Shown here one piece after another: positions 32,225-39,895 of a stretch of 40,826 nt of DNA. Source of the DNA: Segatella salivae DSM 15606 (GTDB taxonomy: Bacteria > Bacteroidota > Bacteroidia > Bacteroidales > Bacteroidaceae); the NCBI RefSeq assembly GCF_000185845.1, contig NZ_GL629647.1:128399-169224 (forward strand), in the 5' to 3' direction. Position numbers and translations under genes: made by a program. The notes beneath the pieces are model-generated. The model did no database searches. It was not told the DNA's origin and worked only from the letters and a program-made list of their open reading frames with translations. Numbering within the stretch: the stretch's first letter is position 1; every line of letters starts with the position of its first letter.

Positions 32225-33319
32225 CTATTGTTCTTTCGATAAAGAGGGTAGTGAGTTGATGTGCATTGAATAGTGTCCTGCCTGAAAACTCATGCGCATG
32301 ACACGTGGAACTTCAACCTTTTGCGTTAGCGCTAAGGCCACATGTCCCATAGTTTGGCGCAGGTTCAGTTCTACACATGGATGTATATATCCATTGTTAA
32401 GAATCATCATGTCAACTCCAAAGGGGCCAGTATAGACATCTTTGAGGGCAGAAGACATGATGTTTTTAATGATATCACGGATATTTTTCAAGCATGTTGT
32501 CAAGACATATCTTGATAATATTTTCTCTTTTTGAATCTCATCTGCCAACACATTACCTGTATACGCACCATTTGTTGTGTTGAATACTGATAAGCCAAGA
32601 TAGTCAATAGTCCCATCTTTGTGTGCATAAAACTCCATTCCAAAGTCACATACCTTACTATAATATGGCTCTGCTGTGATATATTTCTGTTTGTCTATCA
32701 CATTCTTAATCCATCCTTTGAGATGGGTTGAAATGCCTTCGTGATTCATGTCAACAAATCTCAGTCCACGACCACTACTGCTCCATGGGGCCTTTAATAC
32801 GTATTGATAGGCTAAACCATTTTCTTCCGGTTGCAAATATTGTGTTAATGAAGTGTAGTTATCAAAGATTTCAACTTCACCTATTGTTTTGTCAACCGAT
32901 GATGTCAAGCGGGGTAGGAGGTGTAGTGCACTCCAACCTCTTCCACTTATATTTCGAATACCTTCTAACTGCTTTTCTGACGGAAGAAAATCTTCAATTA
33001 ATCCTTGTGTTTTATCAATTAATTGTTGGCGTAAAGCTAAATCCCATCCCCAAGGAATAAATTCAACATCTTCTTTAATATGATTCGCTAAGTCATTGAA
33101 ACCAATAAAGTTCACATGTGAAGTATATTGCTTAAGATAGGTAGGTACTTTCACATGATTCTTATCTTCCACAAGGATATAGCTTTCTTCTGTAGCCCAT
33201 AAAGCTGGAAGAAAAGCCAAGTCGGTTTGTAATTGGCGTGCAGCATGAGGCAGTGTGACATATTTCTGATGTGCTGCTAATGCTATATCGTGACCAGGAT
33301 TGAATAGATAAACTTTCAT
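32225..33319 (-). CDS. ATP-grasp-like protein
   Basis: A 364-residue cytosolic protein starting KVYLFNPGHDIALA, a conserved opening of an unnamed Bacteroidota family. Towards the middle YVLKAPWSSSGRGLRFVD resembles an ATP-grasp phosphate-binding strand-loop, and GPFGVDMMIL--IHPCVELNLRQTMGHVA resembles the ATP-grasp metal site (Glu and Asn of E-x-N). It may ligate a carboxylate to an amine or thiol; substrate unknown. It is in a two-gene operon after tcdA, with a 14-bp gap. An ATP-grasp assignment is inference from these motifs. Confidence 0.65.
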   Translation of the reverse strand: MKVYLFNPGHDIALAAHQKYVTLPHAARQLQTDLAFLPALWATEESYILVEDKNHVKVPTYLKQYTSHVNFIGFNDLANHIKEDVEFIPWGWDLALRQQLIDKTQGLIEDFLPSEKQLEGIRNISGRGWSALHLLPRLTSSVDKTIGEVEIFDNYTSLTQYLQPEENGLAYQYVLKAPWSSSGRGLRFVDMNHEGISTHLKGWIKNVIDKQKYITAEPYYSKVCDFGMEFYAHKDGTIDYLGLSVFNTTNGAYTGNVLADEIQKEKILSRYVLTTCLKNIRDIIKNIMSSALKDVYTGPFGVDMMILNNGYIHPCVELNLRQTMGHVALALTQKVEVPRVMRMSFQAGHYSMHINSLPSLSKEQ

Positions 33320-33333
33320 TTTAGTCTGATAAC

Positions 33334-34257
33334 TTAAAATCCTTCGGGAAGTTTCATCACAACTTTATCATCTACCCATGTACCATTTCTTTTCTCTGCC
33401 ATCATTTTTCTGTATTTATCTTCATGATGTTTAGCTTTTTCTGCTGCAGTTTGGGCATAAGGATTGGTTTCAAATTCTTCGGGATAGATGCGTAGAGTAT
33501 TAGCTTTTTTGACAAGATCTTTAACCACTTCACCTCCAATAATCAGTCCAGCTGCAGCAGGCACCCAGGCATTGCTTGCTGGAATGTCACGTCTGTCTGT
33601 ACATTTTCGCATGTCTTTATCTGGACAAATGCAATGAAATCTACAACTGATATTTGGGTCATCAATCTGTTTGATGGGCTCTTCTTCGCTATAAACTACT
33701 TTCAAGCGTGGAATATTCAACTTGCGTAGTTTCTTTCTTATTACCTTTGCAAGTGGATCCATCTTTGTTTTATTGATGTCAGCAACCTTAAATGATGTTG
33801 CATCTAACTTGTTTGCAGCTCCCATACAAGAGATTATTGGGATATGTAGTCGGTGACATCGCTTAATAAGTTCAAGTTTTGCACTAACCGTATCAATGCA
33901 ATCTACAACATAATCAAACTGTTTTAAATCGATTGCATCGGCATTCTCGGGGAGGTAAAACATCTGATATTTATGTACGATACAGTGACGATTAATATCG
34001 TGTATGCGTTCTTCTGCAACATCAACTTTATGTTTTCCTACAGTGGATAGTAGTGCATAAAGTTGTCTATTGACATTGGTTAGACAGACACGATCATCAT
34101 CAAAGATGTCGAGTTCACCAACACCGCTACGTGCCAACACTTCGGTTACGTAACTACCGACTCCACCTATACCGAAAACGGCAACGCGCGCACCAGACAA
34201 AGTGTCCATGGCTGGCTTACCAATCAGTAATTGTGTGCGTGAAAATTGATTCTGCAT
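33334..34257 (-). CDS. tcdA: tRNA threonylcarbamoyladenosine dehydratase (TcdA)
   Basis: An E1-like ThiF-family enzyme that cyclises t6A37 to ct6A37 in tRNAs reading ANN codons, using ATP. The nucleotide-binding motif VAVFGIGGVGSYVTEVLARS and DDDRVCLTNVNRQLYA match TcdA/CsdL; DYVVDCIDTVSAKLELIKRC follows. From the ATG at 34257 there are 307 residues. An upstream frame to 34314 would pass through the promoter, whose TACCTTTG is at 34292-34285, so the shorter start is right. The C-terminal 30 residues are basic and extend beyond the enterobacterial length. Confidence 0.93.
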   Translation of the reverse strand: MQNQFSRTQLLIGKPAMDTLSGARVAVFGIGGVGSYVTEVLARSGVGELDIFDDDRVCLTNVNRQLYALLSTVGKHKVDVAEERIHDINRHCIVHKYQMFYLPENADAIDLKQFDYVVDCIDTVSAKLELIKRCHRLHIPIISCMGAANKLDATSFKVADINKTKMDPLAKVIRKKLRKLNIPRLKVVYSEEEPIKQIDDPNISCRFHCICPDKDMRKCTDRRDIPASNAWVPAAAGLIIGGEVVKDLVKKANTLRIYPEEFETNPYAQTAAEKAKHHEDKYRKMMAEKRNGTWVDDKVVMKLPEGF

Positions 34258-34284
34258 AACAACTAATAACCTATTTTTTGGCTG

Positions 34285-34315
34285 CAAAGGTAAGGAAAAA
34301 GAAAGAAAAAGCAAA
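34285..34315 (-). promoter_or_regulatory. Bacteroidota promoter of tcdA
   Basis: Minus strand: TTTG (34315-34312), 19 bp, TACCTTTG (34292-34285), exact match. It decides the tcdA start at 34257. Confidence 0.87.
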
Positions 34316-34866
34316 GTTAAAACAATATAAAGAATGGTGTATTTTAGTTTGCTAAGGCTATTGACCTTTTGCAGTCTTATTTGGTCTTCATGATATTAGA
34401 TAAGTGGGGCAGTAGTTGATACTATGGTTTTTTATCGAGTAAAATGATGCATATTCTGTCGTTGTTTGATTCATTTTGCAGTGTAAAATGATTCAAATAA
34501 CTCACTGATTTGGCACATTTTGTTTTGACGATTCCCTTGTTTCTTGTTTTTCTTGAATTAGAATGGTCTAATAAACTTCATTTTCTTTATTTCTCAAATT
34601 TATTGGTTTCATTAAACGAACGTTATTATTCATAAGATTTATTTACATGTATTTCTTCTATAAAGTTGGTTGTTATTTTTTCTTAGAAAGCTCATTTATC
34701 AACTCCATTTCATTTGTTTTAATCATGTTAATAGGTCGTTTTGTGTTTCAATGTAGGTCTTTTAAATTTTCTGTATAAATCATAATGGAAAATGTTTTGA
34801 TTATCTTTTTTGTTCCTATTTAGTTGAAATATAAAGCATTTTTTAAGAGATAAAAGCGAAAAAAAA
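34316..34866. other. Long AT-rich intergenic region upstream of the sigma factor gene
   Basis: About 550 bp with no convincing ORF between divergent tcdA and the primary sigma gene. It is T-rich with scattered TTTG motifs (for example GTTTTGACGATTC). I see no clear hairpin, repeat or RNA gene. It may contain additional regulatory sites for the sigma gene. Confidence 0.4.
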
Positions 34867-34898
34867 TTTGCATGGAATATAAAAAAACTGTATTTTTG
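34867..34898 (+). promoter_or_regulatory. Bacteroidota promoter of the primary sigma gene
   Basis: TTTG (34867-34870), 20 bp, TATTTTTG (34891-34898). The ATG is 25 bp after it, with no Shine-Dalgarno site. Confidence 0.8.
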
Positions 34899-34923
34899 CG
34901 AAGAGAAAGATTTTTAACACTTA

Positions 34924-35787
34924 ATGAGGCAACTGAAAATCACAAAATCAATCACCAATCGTGAATGTGCTTCGCTTGATAAATATCTGCAAGAGATAGG
35001 TCATGAAGACCTTATTTCTGTTGAAGAAGAAGTTGAGTTGGCGCAGAAGATAAAGCGTGGTGACCGTCGTGCATTAGAGAAACTAACGCGCGCAAATCTT
35101 CGTTTTGTAGTTTCTGTTGCCAAACAATATCAGAATCAGGGACTGAGTTTGCCCGATTTAATCAATGAAGGCAATTTAGGATTGATAAAAGCAGCTGAGA
35201 AGTTTGACGAAACTCGAGGGTTTAAGTTTATTTCTTATGCTGTATGGTGGATTCGACAAAGCATTCTTCAGGCGATAGCCGAACAGAGTCGTATTGTTAG
35301 ATTACCATTAAATCAAGTTGGTTCTGTTAACAAAATAAAGCGTGTTCTCAATAAGCTTGAGCAGGAGAATGAGCATTTTCCAACCATCGAAGAGATTGCT
35401 GCGAAGGTTGATATACCAGAAGAAAAGGTAGCAGATGCTATCAAATCGAATGGTAGACACGTGTCGGTGGATGCACCTTTTGCAGAGGGAGAGGAGAACA
35501 GTCTTTTAGATGTACTGCCAAATTCCAATGCACAAATGGCGGATAATGTACTTGTTCAGGAGTCTTTACGTGATGAAATATCAAGTGCTCTAAAATCTTT
35601 GAATGAACGAGAACGTAATATTATAGAGGCATTCTTTGGAATTAATCAAGCAGAAATGACGCTTGAGGAGATTGGAGATAAGTTTGGTTTAACGCGAGAA
35701 CGTGTGCGACAGATTAAAGAGAAGGCTATACGTAGGTTACGAAATAACTCGAAGAATAAAAGTTTAAAAGCCTATCTTGGACAATAA
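34924..35787 (+). CDS. rpoD: Primary RNA polymerase sigma factor (RpoD/SigA)
   Basis: A 287-residue group 1 sigma factor, short because it has almost no region 1.1, as in Bacteroidota. Region 1.2 is near residues 14-40 (LDKYLQEIGHEDLISVEEEV), region 2 about 50-120 (TRANLRFVVSVAKQYQNQGL, LINEGNLGLIKAAEKFD, FKFISYAVWWIRQSI), region 3 about 130-210, and the region 4.2 helix-turn-helix about 250-275 (TLEEIGDKFGLTRERVRQIK). It recognises the TTTG/TAnnTTTG promoters seen throughout this window. The gene is followed by a secreted protein at 35830. Confidence 0.97.
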   Translation: MRQLKITKSITNRECASLDKYLQEIGHEDLISVEEEVELAQKIKRGDRRALEKLTRANLRFVVSVAKQYQNQGLSLPDLINEGNLGLIKAAEKFDETRGFKFISYAVWWIRQSILQAIAEQSRIVRLPLNQVGSVNKIKRVLNKLEQENEHFPTIEEIAAKVDIPEEKVADAIKSNGRHVSVDAPFAEGEENSLLDVLPNSNAQMADNVLVQESLRDEISSALKSLNERERNIIEAFFGINQAEMTLEEIGDKFGLTRERVRQIKEKAIRRLRNNSKNKSLKAYLGQ

Positions 35788-35829
35788 ACTATTTACTCTT
35801 GCGTTATTAATAATAAAATTAAAAGGTAA

Positions 35830-36285
35830 ATGAGATTGAAAACATTATTTGTTGCAGTGTGTACTTTCTTTGTGTGCACCACTGCTTTTGCGGGAAATAA
35901 CAAGGTATATCTTTATGGTTTTGCCGCTTCATTCAATGATTCTACAGTTTATTTCACCGATATTCAAGAGGTAGATTCTGCTGTTATTGATAGAAGTGGG
36001 TTCTTGTATGGACGCGATAGTTACTCTTATCAGTTAAAGGATTATCTTGCATCAATAGGATTTGAACATGCCACATGCGTTACATTATGGGCTGCAACAC
36101 GTGATGCCGTTGAAAAGAAATTCCAGAAATTGAGAGACAGATATGCTATTATTCCTGGTAAGAAGGTCTCAAAGAAACCAATTTATAACGTAAAATATCT
36201 TACAACGGATGAGTTTAAGTATCAACCTGTCATTCCAGATGAGAATCAGGTTGTGGCACCAGTGAAGAAAAGTAAACGGAAATAA
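35830..36285 (+). CDS. Secreted protein of unknown function
   Basis: A 151-residue protein with a Sec signal peptide (MRLKTLFVAVCTFFVCTTAF, cleaved after about residue 21, AFA). The mature part reads KVYLYGFAASFNDSTVYFTD, then QEVDSAV, a helix ATRDAVEKKFQKLRDRYAI and a basic C-terminus ending KKSKRK. I recognise no named family, though the layout is typical of small periplasmic Bacteroidota proteins. No terminator is evident between it and the sigma gene 42 bp upstream, so it may be co-transcribed. Not a likely RiPP precursor, given its size and signal. Confidence 0.65.
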   Translation: MRLKTLFVAVCTFFVCTTAFAGNNKVYLYGFAASFNDSTVYFTDIQEVDSAVIDRSGFLYGRDSYSYQLKDYLASIGFEHATCVTLWAATRDAVEKKFQKLRDRYAIIPGKKVSKKPIYNVKYLTTDEFKYQPVIPDENQVVAPVKKSKRK

Positions 36286-36347
36286 TTTTAGTTTTACTAT
36301 CTTCCACCAACCTTTAAATTAATCTTTGACATCAGGTACTTCAGGCT

Positions 36348-37235
36348 ATGAGTTATTATTTCGAAATTGCGGAGCATTTTATAAAGATTGAATATCACGA
36401 TGAGAATATCTCACTTTTCAATCTTCTTCCTGCATTCCGGCCCTTTATTTGTGATGCCGTAGAAGATAATAGACTTCTTTTTAGCTTGTGCGTGAATCCT
36501 GATTTAAGAGCTGTTGATAAGGAAAAGCGTCACCATATCCGCACATTCGATACAGGAAATGGGGATACTATAGTTGATAAATTACCTGATGGAGGTTATC
36601 AGTATGTAATCAAAGACATCAATAAAAAATCATGTGCGTTAGTCATTACTGATAAGGCATTTTGCAATTGCAGTTGTGCTTTGAATGGAAATGTAAATAT
36701 GCAGAGCTTTGGATTAAACAATGCATTGATGTTGATAATGGCGTTTGCTGGTAGTAATTGTCAAACCGTATTGATACATGCTTCACTTGTGCGCGAAAAA
36801 GATTATGGTTACGCATTCATTGCAAAGAGTGGAACTGGTAAAAGCACACAGGTGAGCCTTTGGTTGCGTTATATTGAGGGGTGTGATCTAATGAATGATG
36901 ATAACCCTATCATAAGAATGATTGATGGAGTATCTTATATTTATGGAAGTCCATGGAGTGGAAAGACCCCATGCTATCGCAAGGTGAAAGCTCGTTTGGG
37001 TGCTATCACCCGCATAGCTCGTGCTTCAGAGAATAGCATTGAACGTCTTCCTGTCGTAGCTGCCTTTGCTTCAGTCCTTCCTTCGTGCTCTTCCATGAGA
37101 TGGGATAATGATATTTCTGATTCAATCTGTAATATTGTCGGTGAGATTATAGCATCGACTCCTGTATTTACACTCCATTGTAAACCTAATCAAGATGCTG
37201 CATTGTTATGTCATCAAACAATATCCATAAAGTAA
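36348..37235 (+). CDS. HPr-kinase-like P-loop protein
   Basis: A 295-residue protein with a Walker A AKSGTGKST at residues 159-167 and an LMNDDNPII segment (Asp184, Asp185) shortly after, as in HPr serine kinase, plus SPWSGKTPCYRK near 204-215. The N-terminal half is unlike HPr kinase. The family recurs in RiPP clusters (for example lasso-peptide kinases that phosphorylate the precursor) and next to PqqD-like proteins. The start codon of the S26-type gene lies 28 bp before the stop. No precursor peptide is visible nearby. The target is unknown. Confidence 0.75.
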   Translation: MSYYFEIAEHFIKIEYHDENISLFNLLPAFRPFICDAVEDNRLLFSLCVNPDLRAVDKEKRHHIRTFDTGNGDTIVDKLPDGGYQYVIKDINKKSCALVITDKAFCNCSCALNGNVNMQSFGLNNALMLIMAFAGSNCQTVLIHASLVREKDYGYAFIAKSGTGKSTQVSLWLRYIEGCDLMNDDNPIIRMIDGVSYIYGSPWSGKTPCYRKVKARLGAITRIARASENSIERLPVVAAFASVLPSCSSMRWDNDISDSICNIVGEIIASTPVFTLHCKPNQDAALLCHQTISIK

Positions 37236-37693
37236 GAAAGCTTTTTGCAAATAGTGTTTTGATTCCTGAAGTTATAAAAATGCTTGAGGAGGGACATTCG
37301 GTTACATTGCCATTACGTGGTTTTAGTATGCGTCCATTCTTAGAAGATGAACGGGATATGGCGTTGTTGACAAAGCCTGGTAAGGTTAAGATAGGTGACC
37401 CTGTCTTGGCAGAGATACATCCTGGTGCTTATGTCTTGCATCGGATTGTTGCAATTAAGAATGATGATGTCACATTGCGTGGTGATGGTAATTTAGGATA
37501 TGAGTATTGTACACTTTCAGATATCAAAGCATCTGTAATAGGTTTCTATAGAAAAGGTCGTCACAAACTTGAACGAATAGAGGGATGGAAGTGGAGAACT
37601 TATTCTCATATTTGGCTTGCATTGTCCCCACTCAGACGCTATCTTCTTGGATTTTATAGAAGAGTTTGGGTTCGGTTTTTGGGGCCAATGTAA
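37208..37693 (+). CDS. S24/S26-type serine peptidase, signal-peptidase-like
   Basis: A 161-residue protein. LRGFSMRPFLEDERD places a nucleophile-like Ser40 in the SMxP motif, VLHRIVAI places His78 in an HRI motif, and RGDGN gives Asp93. Ser-His-Asp in this order resembles the ER-type S26 signal peptidases (SipW/Sec11), where His replaces the Lys of bacterial leader peptidase. Predicted membrane helices are absent or weak (a Leu/Arg-rich C-terminal region only), so it may be cytosolic, like the peptidases of RiPP clusters. It overlaps the kinase-like gene and precedes the PqqD-like gene by 36 bp. Confidence 0.75.
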   Translation: MSSNNIHKVRKLFANSVLIPEVIKMLEEGHSVTLPLRGFSMRPFLEDERDMALLTKPGKVKIGDPVLAEIHPGAYVLHRIVAIKNDDVTLRGDGNLGYEYCTLSDIKASVIGFYRKGRHKLERIEGWKWRTYSHIWLALSPLRRYLLGFYRRVWVRFLGPM

Positions 37694-37729
37694 TGATAGA
37701 TTATTAATTTTATTGAGTATTGACTAATT

Positions 37730-37996
37730 ATGAAAGCAAAACAAGGATTTAAACTTCGAAACATTTGCGGTGAATATATTATCGTTGCAGAAGGCGAATC
37801 GAATATCGATTTCAGTAACATTATCAGCATGAATGAAACTTCTGCTTATCTATGGGAGAACATTCAAGGGAAAGAATTCACGTGTGATGATTTAGTAAAG
37901 TTATTGACCGATGAATATGAAGTGGATGAGAACACGGCACGAAAAGATGTTGATGTGCTTGTTGGTACATGGAAGGATGCCGGTATTATAGATTGA
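37730..37996 (+). CDS. PqqD-like (RRE) small protein
   Basis: An 88-residue protein with the PqqD fold pattern: strands FKLRNICGEYIIVAEGE, then ISMNETSAYLWENIQGKEF, then the helices CDDLVKLLTDEYEVDENTA and RKDVDVLVGTWKDAGIID. PqqD-like domains bind leader peptides and guide modifying enzymes. It is the third gene of the kinase-peptidase-PqqD trio and ends before a strong terminator, so the transcript stops here with no downstream precursor gene. Confidence 0.85.
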   Translation: MKAKQGFKLRNICGEYIIVAEGESNIDFSNIISMNETSAYLWENIQGKEFTCDDLVKLLTDEYEVDENTARKDVDVLVGTWKDAGIID

Positions 37997-38012
37997 TTTG
38001 AAACTATAATAA

Positions 38013-38058
38013 GATAAAAGAAACCCAAAAGTAGAAATACTTTTGGGTTTCTTTTATC
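38013..38058. terminator. Strong bidirectional terminator
   Basis: GATAAAAGAAACCCAAAAGT plus A pairs perfectly with its complement: 21-bp arms (38013-38033 and 38038-38058) around a GAAA loop. It lies between the convergent PqqD-like gene and glyA and serves both. Confidence 0.95.
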
Positions 38059-38072
38059 TGTTCAAACAAGGT

Positions 38073-39353
38073 TTAGTACGCAAAAAGTGGGTAATCTTTC
38101 ATTGTTTCATTCACCTTTTCTCTTACTCGTTTAATCACTTGTTCATCCTCAGGGTAATTTAATACCTCTTCAATCAACTCTGCAATTAGATGCATCATGT
38201 CTTCTTTTGCACCGCGAGTTGTCATTGCTGCCGTACCAAGTCGGATGCCTGATGTCTGGAAAGCACTGCGCGAATCAAATGGAACCATATTCTTATTGAC
38301 TGTAATATCGGCCGCAACTAAAGCATTCTCTGCAACCTTTCCTGTCAAATCAGGGTATTTAGAACGGAGATCGACCAGCATCGAATGGTTATCAGTTCCC
38401 CCGCTTACAATGCTGAAATTACGTTGTATTAAGTCATTGGCCAAGGTTGCAGCATTCTTTTTCACTTGTAAAGCATATTCTTTCCATGAAGCCTGAAGGT
38501 TTTCTTCAAAGCCAACAGCCTTTGCTGCTATCACGTGTTCTAACGGACCTCCTTGCGTGCCAGGGAAGACGGCAGAATTGAGTAGGGTGCTCATCTTTTT
38601 GATCTCACCCTTCTTGGTTGTAAGCTTCCAAGGATTATCAAAGTCTTTTCCCATTAAGATGATTCCACCTCGTGGTCCTCTAAGGGTTTTATGCGTAGTG
38701 CTGGTGACGATATGTGCATATTTCAAAGGATTGTCGAGCAAGCCAGCTGCAATCAATCCCGCTGGATGCGCCATGTCTATCATGAGTAAGGCTCCTATTT
38801 CATCAGCGATTTTTCGCATACGAGCATAATCCCATTCACGACTGTAAGCCGAACCACCGCCGATGATTAATTTGGGTTTATGTTTGAGAGCGAGTTCTTC
38901 CATCTCGTCATAATCAACCCGTCCTGTCTCTTTATTAAGATTATATCCAATGGGATGATATAACAAACCAGATGTGTTGACATGGCTACCATGTGAAAGA
39001 TGCCCACCATGATCAAGATTCAGTCCCAAGAAAGTATCGCCTGGTTTCAAAACAGCTAATAGAACTGCTGCATTTGCCTGTGCTCCTGAATGGGGTTGAA
39101 CATTCGCAAACTCTGCTCCAAAAAGTTTCTTCACTCTTTCACAGGCAAGATCTTCTATTAAGTCAACCACCTGGCAGCCGCCATAATAACGCTTTCCAGG
39201 CAAGCCTTCTGCATATTTGTTTGTTAAACATGACCCCATGGCAGCCATGACTTCATCACTTACGAAGTTTTCTGATGCAATAAGCTCTATTCCTTTCTGC
39301 TGGCGTTGATGCTCTTTTGCAATTAAATCAAAGAGTTGCTGGTCTTTCTTCAT
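38073..39353 (-). CDS. glyA: Serine hydroxymethyltransferase
   Basis: A 426-residue PLP enzyme converting serine and tetrahydrofolate to glycine and methylenetetrahydrofolate; the latter feeds ThyX elsewhere in the window. Motifs: IASENFVSDEVMAAMGS and TNKYAEGLPGKRYYGG near the N-terminus, DMAHPAGL (Asp of the PLP pocket) and VTSTTHKTLRGPRGG with the Schiff-base Lys near 225-240. Length exact. The stop is 15 bp from the shared terminator. The upstream neighbour pyrI ends 82 bp away; no clear TAnnTTTG is visible in that gap. Confidence 0.97.
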   Translation of the reverse strand: MKKDQQLFDLIAKEHQRQQKGIELIASENFVSDEVMAAMGSCLTNKYAEGLPGKRYYGGCQVVDLIEDLACERVKKLFGAEFANVQPHSGAQANAAVLLAVLKPGDTFLGLNLDHGGHLSHGSHVNTSGLLYHPIGYNLNKETGRVDYDEMEELALKHKPKLIIGGGSAYSREWDYARMRKIADEIGALLMIDMAHPAGLIAAGLLDNPLKYAHIVTSTTHKTLRGPRGGIILMGKDFDNPWKLTTKKGEIKKMSTLLNSAVFPGTQGGPLEHVIAAKAVGFEENLQASWKEYALQVKKNAATLANDLIQRNFSIVSGGTDNHSMLVDLRSKYPDLTGKVAENALVAADITVNKNMVPFDSRSAFQTSGIRLGTAAMTTRGAKEDMMHLIAELIEEVLNYPEDEQVIKRVREKVNETMKDYPLFAY

Positions 39354-39435
39354 TGTGGATTATATTTTAATGGACAATAATATATTCTGTTTATTTAAGC
39401 TAACTATGACTGCAGCCGTATCATTCCGAGATACA

Positions 39436-39891
39436 TTAACAAAGTTTGATGTTATTGATATCTTGTTCTTTATCGCAATATCTGCATTTGAGGATTCCTT
39501 GTGCCTTGTCAATTACATTGAAAACCGTTTGCATCGGTTCGTTATTTGTGATACATTTGGGGTTGTTACATTTTACGATTCCTCGAAGCTCTTCTGGCAA
39601 TTCAACAGTTTTTTTCTCGGCTACCTCATAATCTTTGATGATATTAAGCACGATTTTTGGGGCAACAACACTCAATCGACTGATTTCCTCTTGAGAAAAA
39701 AAGCGATTTGTTATCTTGATAATTCCTTTCTTTCCTATCTTCTTTGATGGGAGATTATAACCAATCGTAACAGGAGCTAAAGAGTTTTTTAGGCCTAACA
39801 AATCAACAACCTCATAGGTTTTTTCTGCAGGGATGTGGTCAATAACCGTTCCATTTTCAATTGCAGAGACTTGCATTTCCTTTTTTCCCAT
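39436..39891 (-). CDS. pyrI: Aspartate carbamoyltransferase regulatory subunit
   Basis: A 151-residue zinc protein of the pyrBI holoenzyme, mediating allosteric control by CTP and ATP. N-terminal nucleotide-binding half: VSAIENGTVIDHIPAEKTYE and VTIGYNLPSKKIGKKGIIKI. The C-terminal zinc site is four Cys in CNNPKC and CRYC. Length normal. It lies four bases downstream of pyrB on the same strand, the standard pyrBI order, so the organism's carbamoyltransferase should be allosterically regulated as in enterobacteria. Confidence 0.96.
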   Translation of the reverse strand: MGKKEMQVSAIENGTVIDHIPAEKTYEVVDLLGLKNSLAPVTIGYNLPSKKIGKKGIIKITNRFFSQEEISRLSVVAPKIVLNIIKDYEVAEKKTVELPEELRGIVKCNNPKCITNNEPMQTVFNVIDKAQGILKCRYCDKEQDINNIKLC

Positions 39892-39895
39892 AATC

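Noticed and set aside
34258..34314. N-terminal extension of tcdA
   Set aside because: It would encode the promoter: TACCTTTG and its spacer lie inside it, and TcdA homologues start near MQNQFSRTQLLIG.
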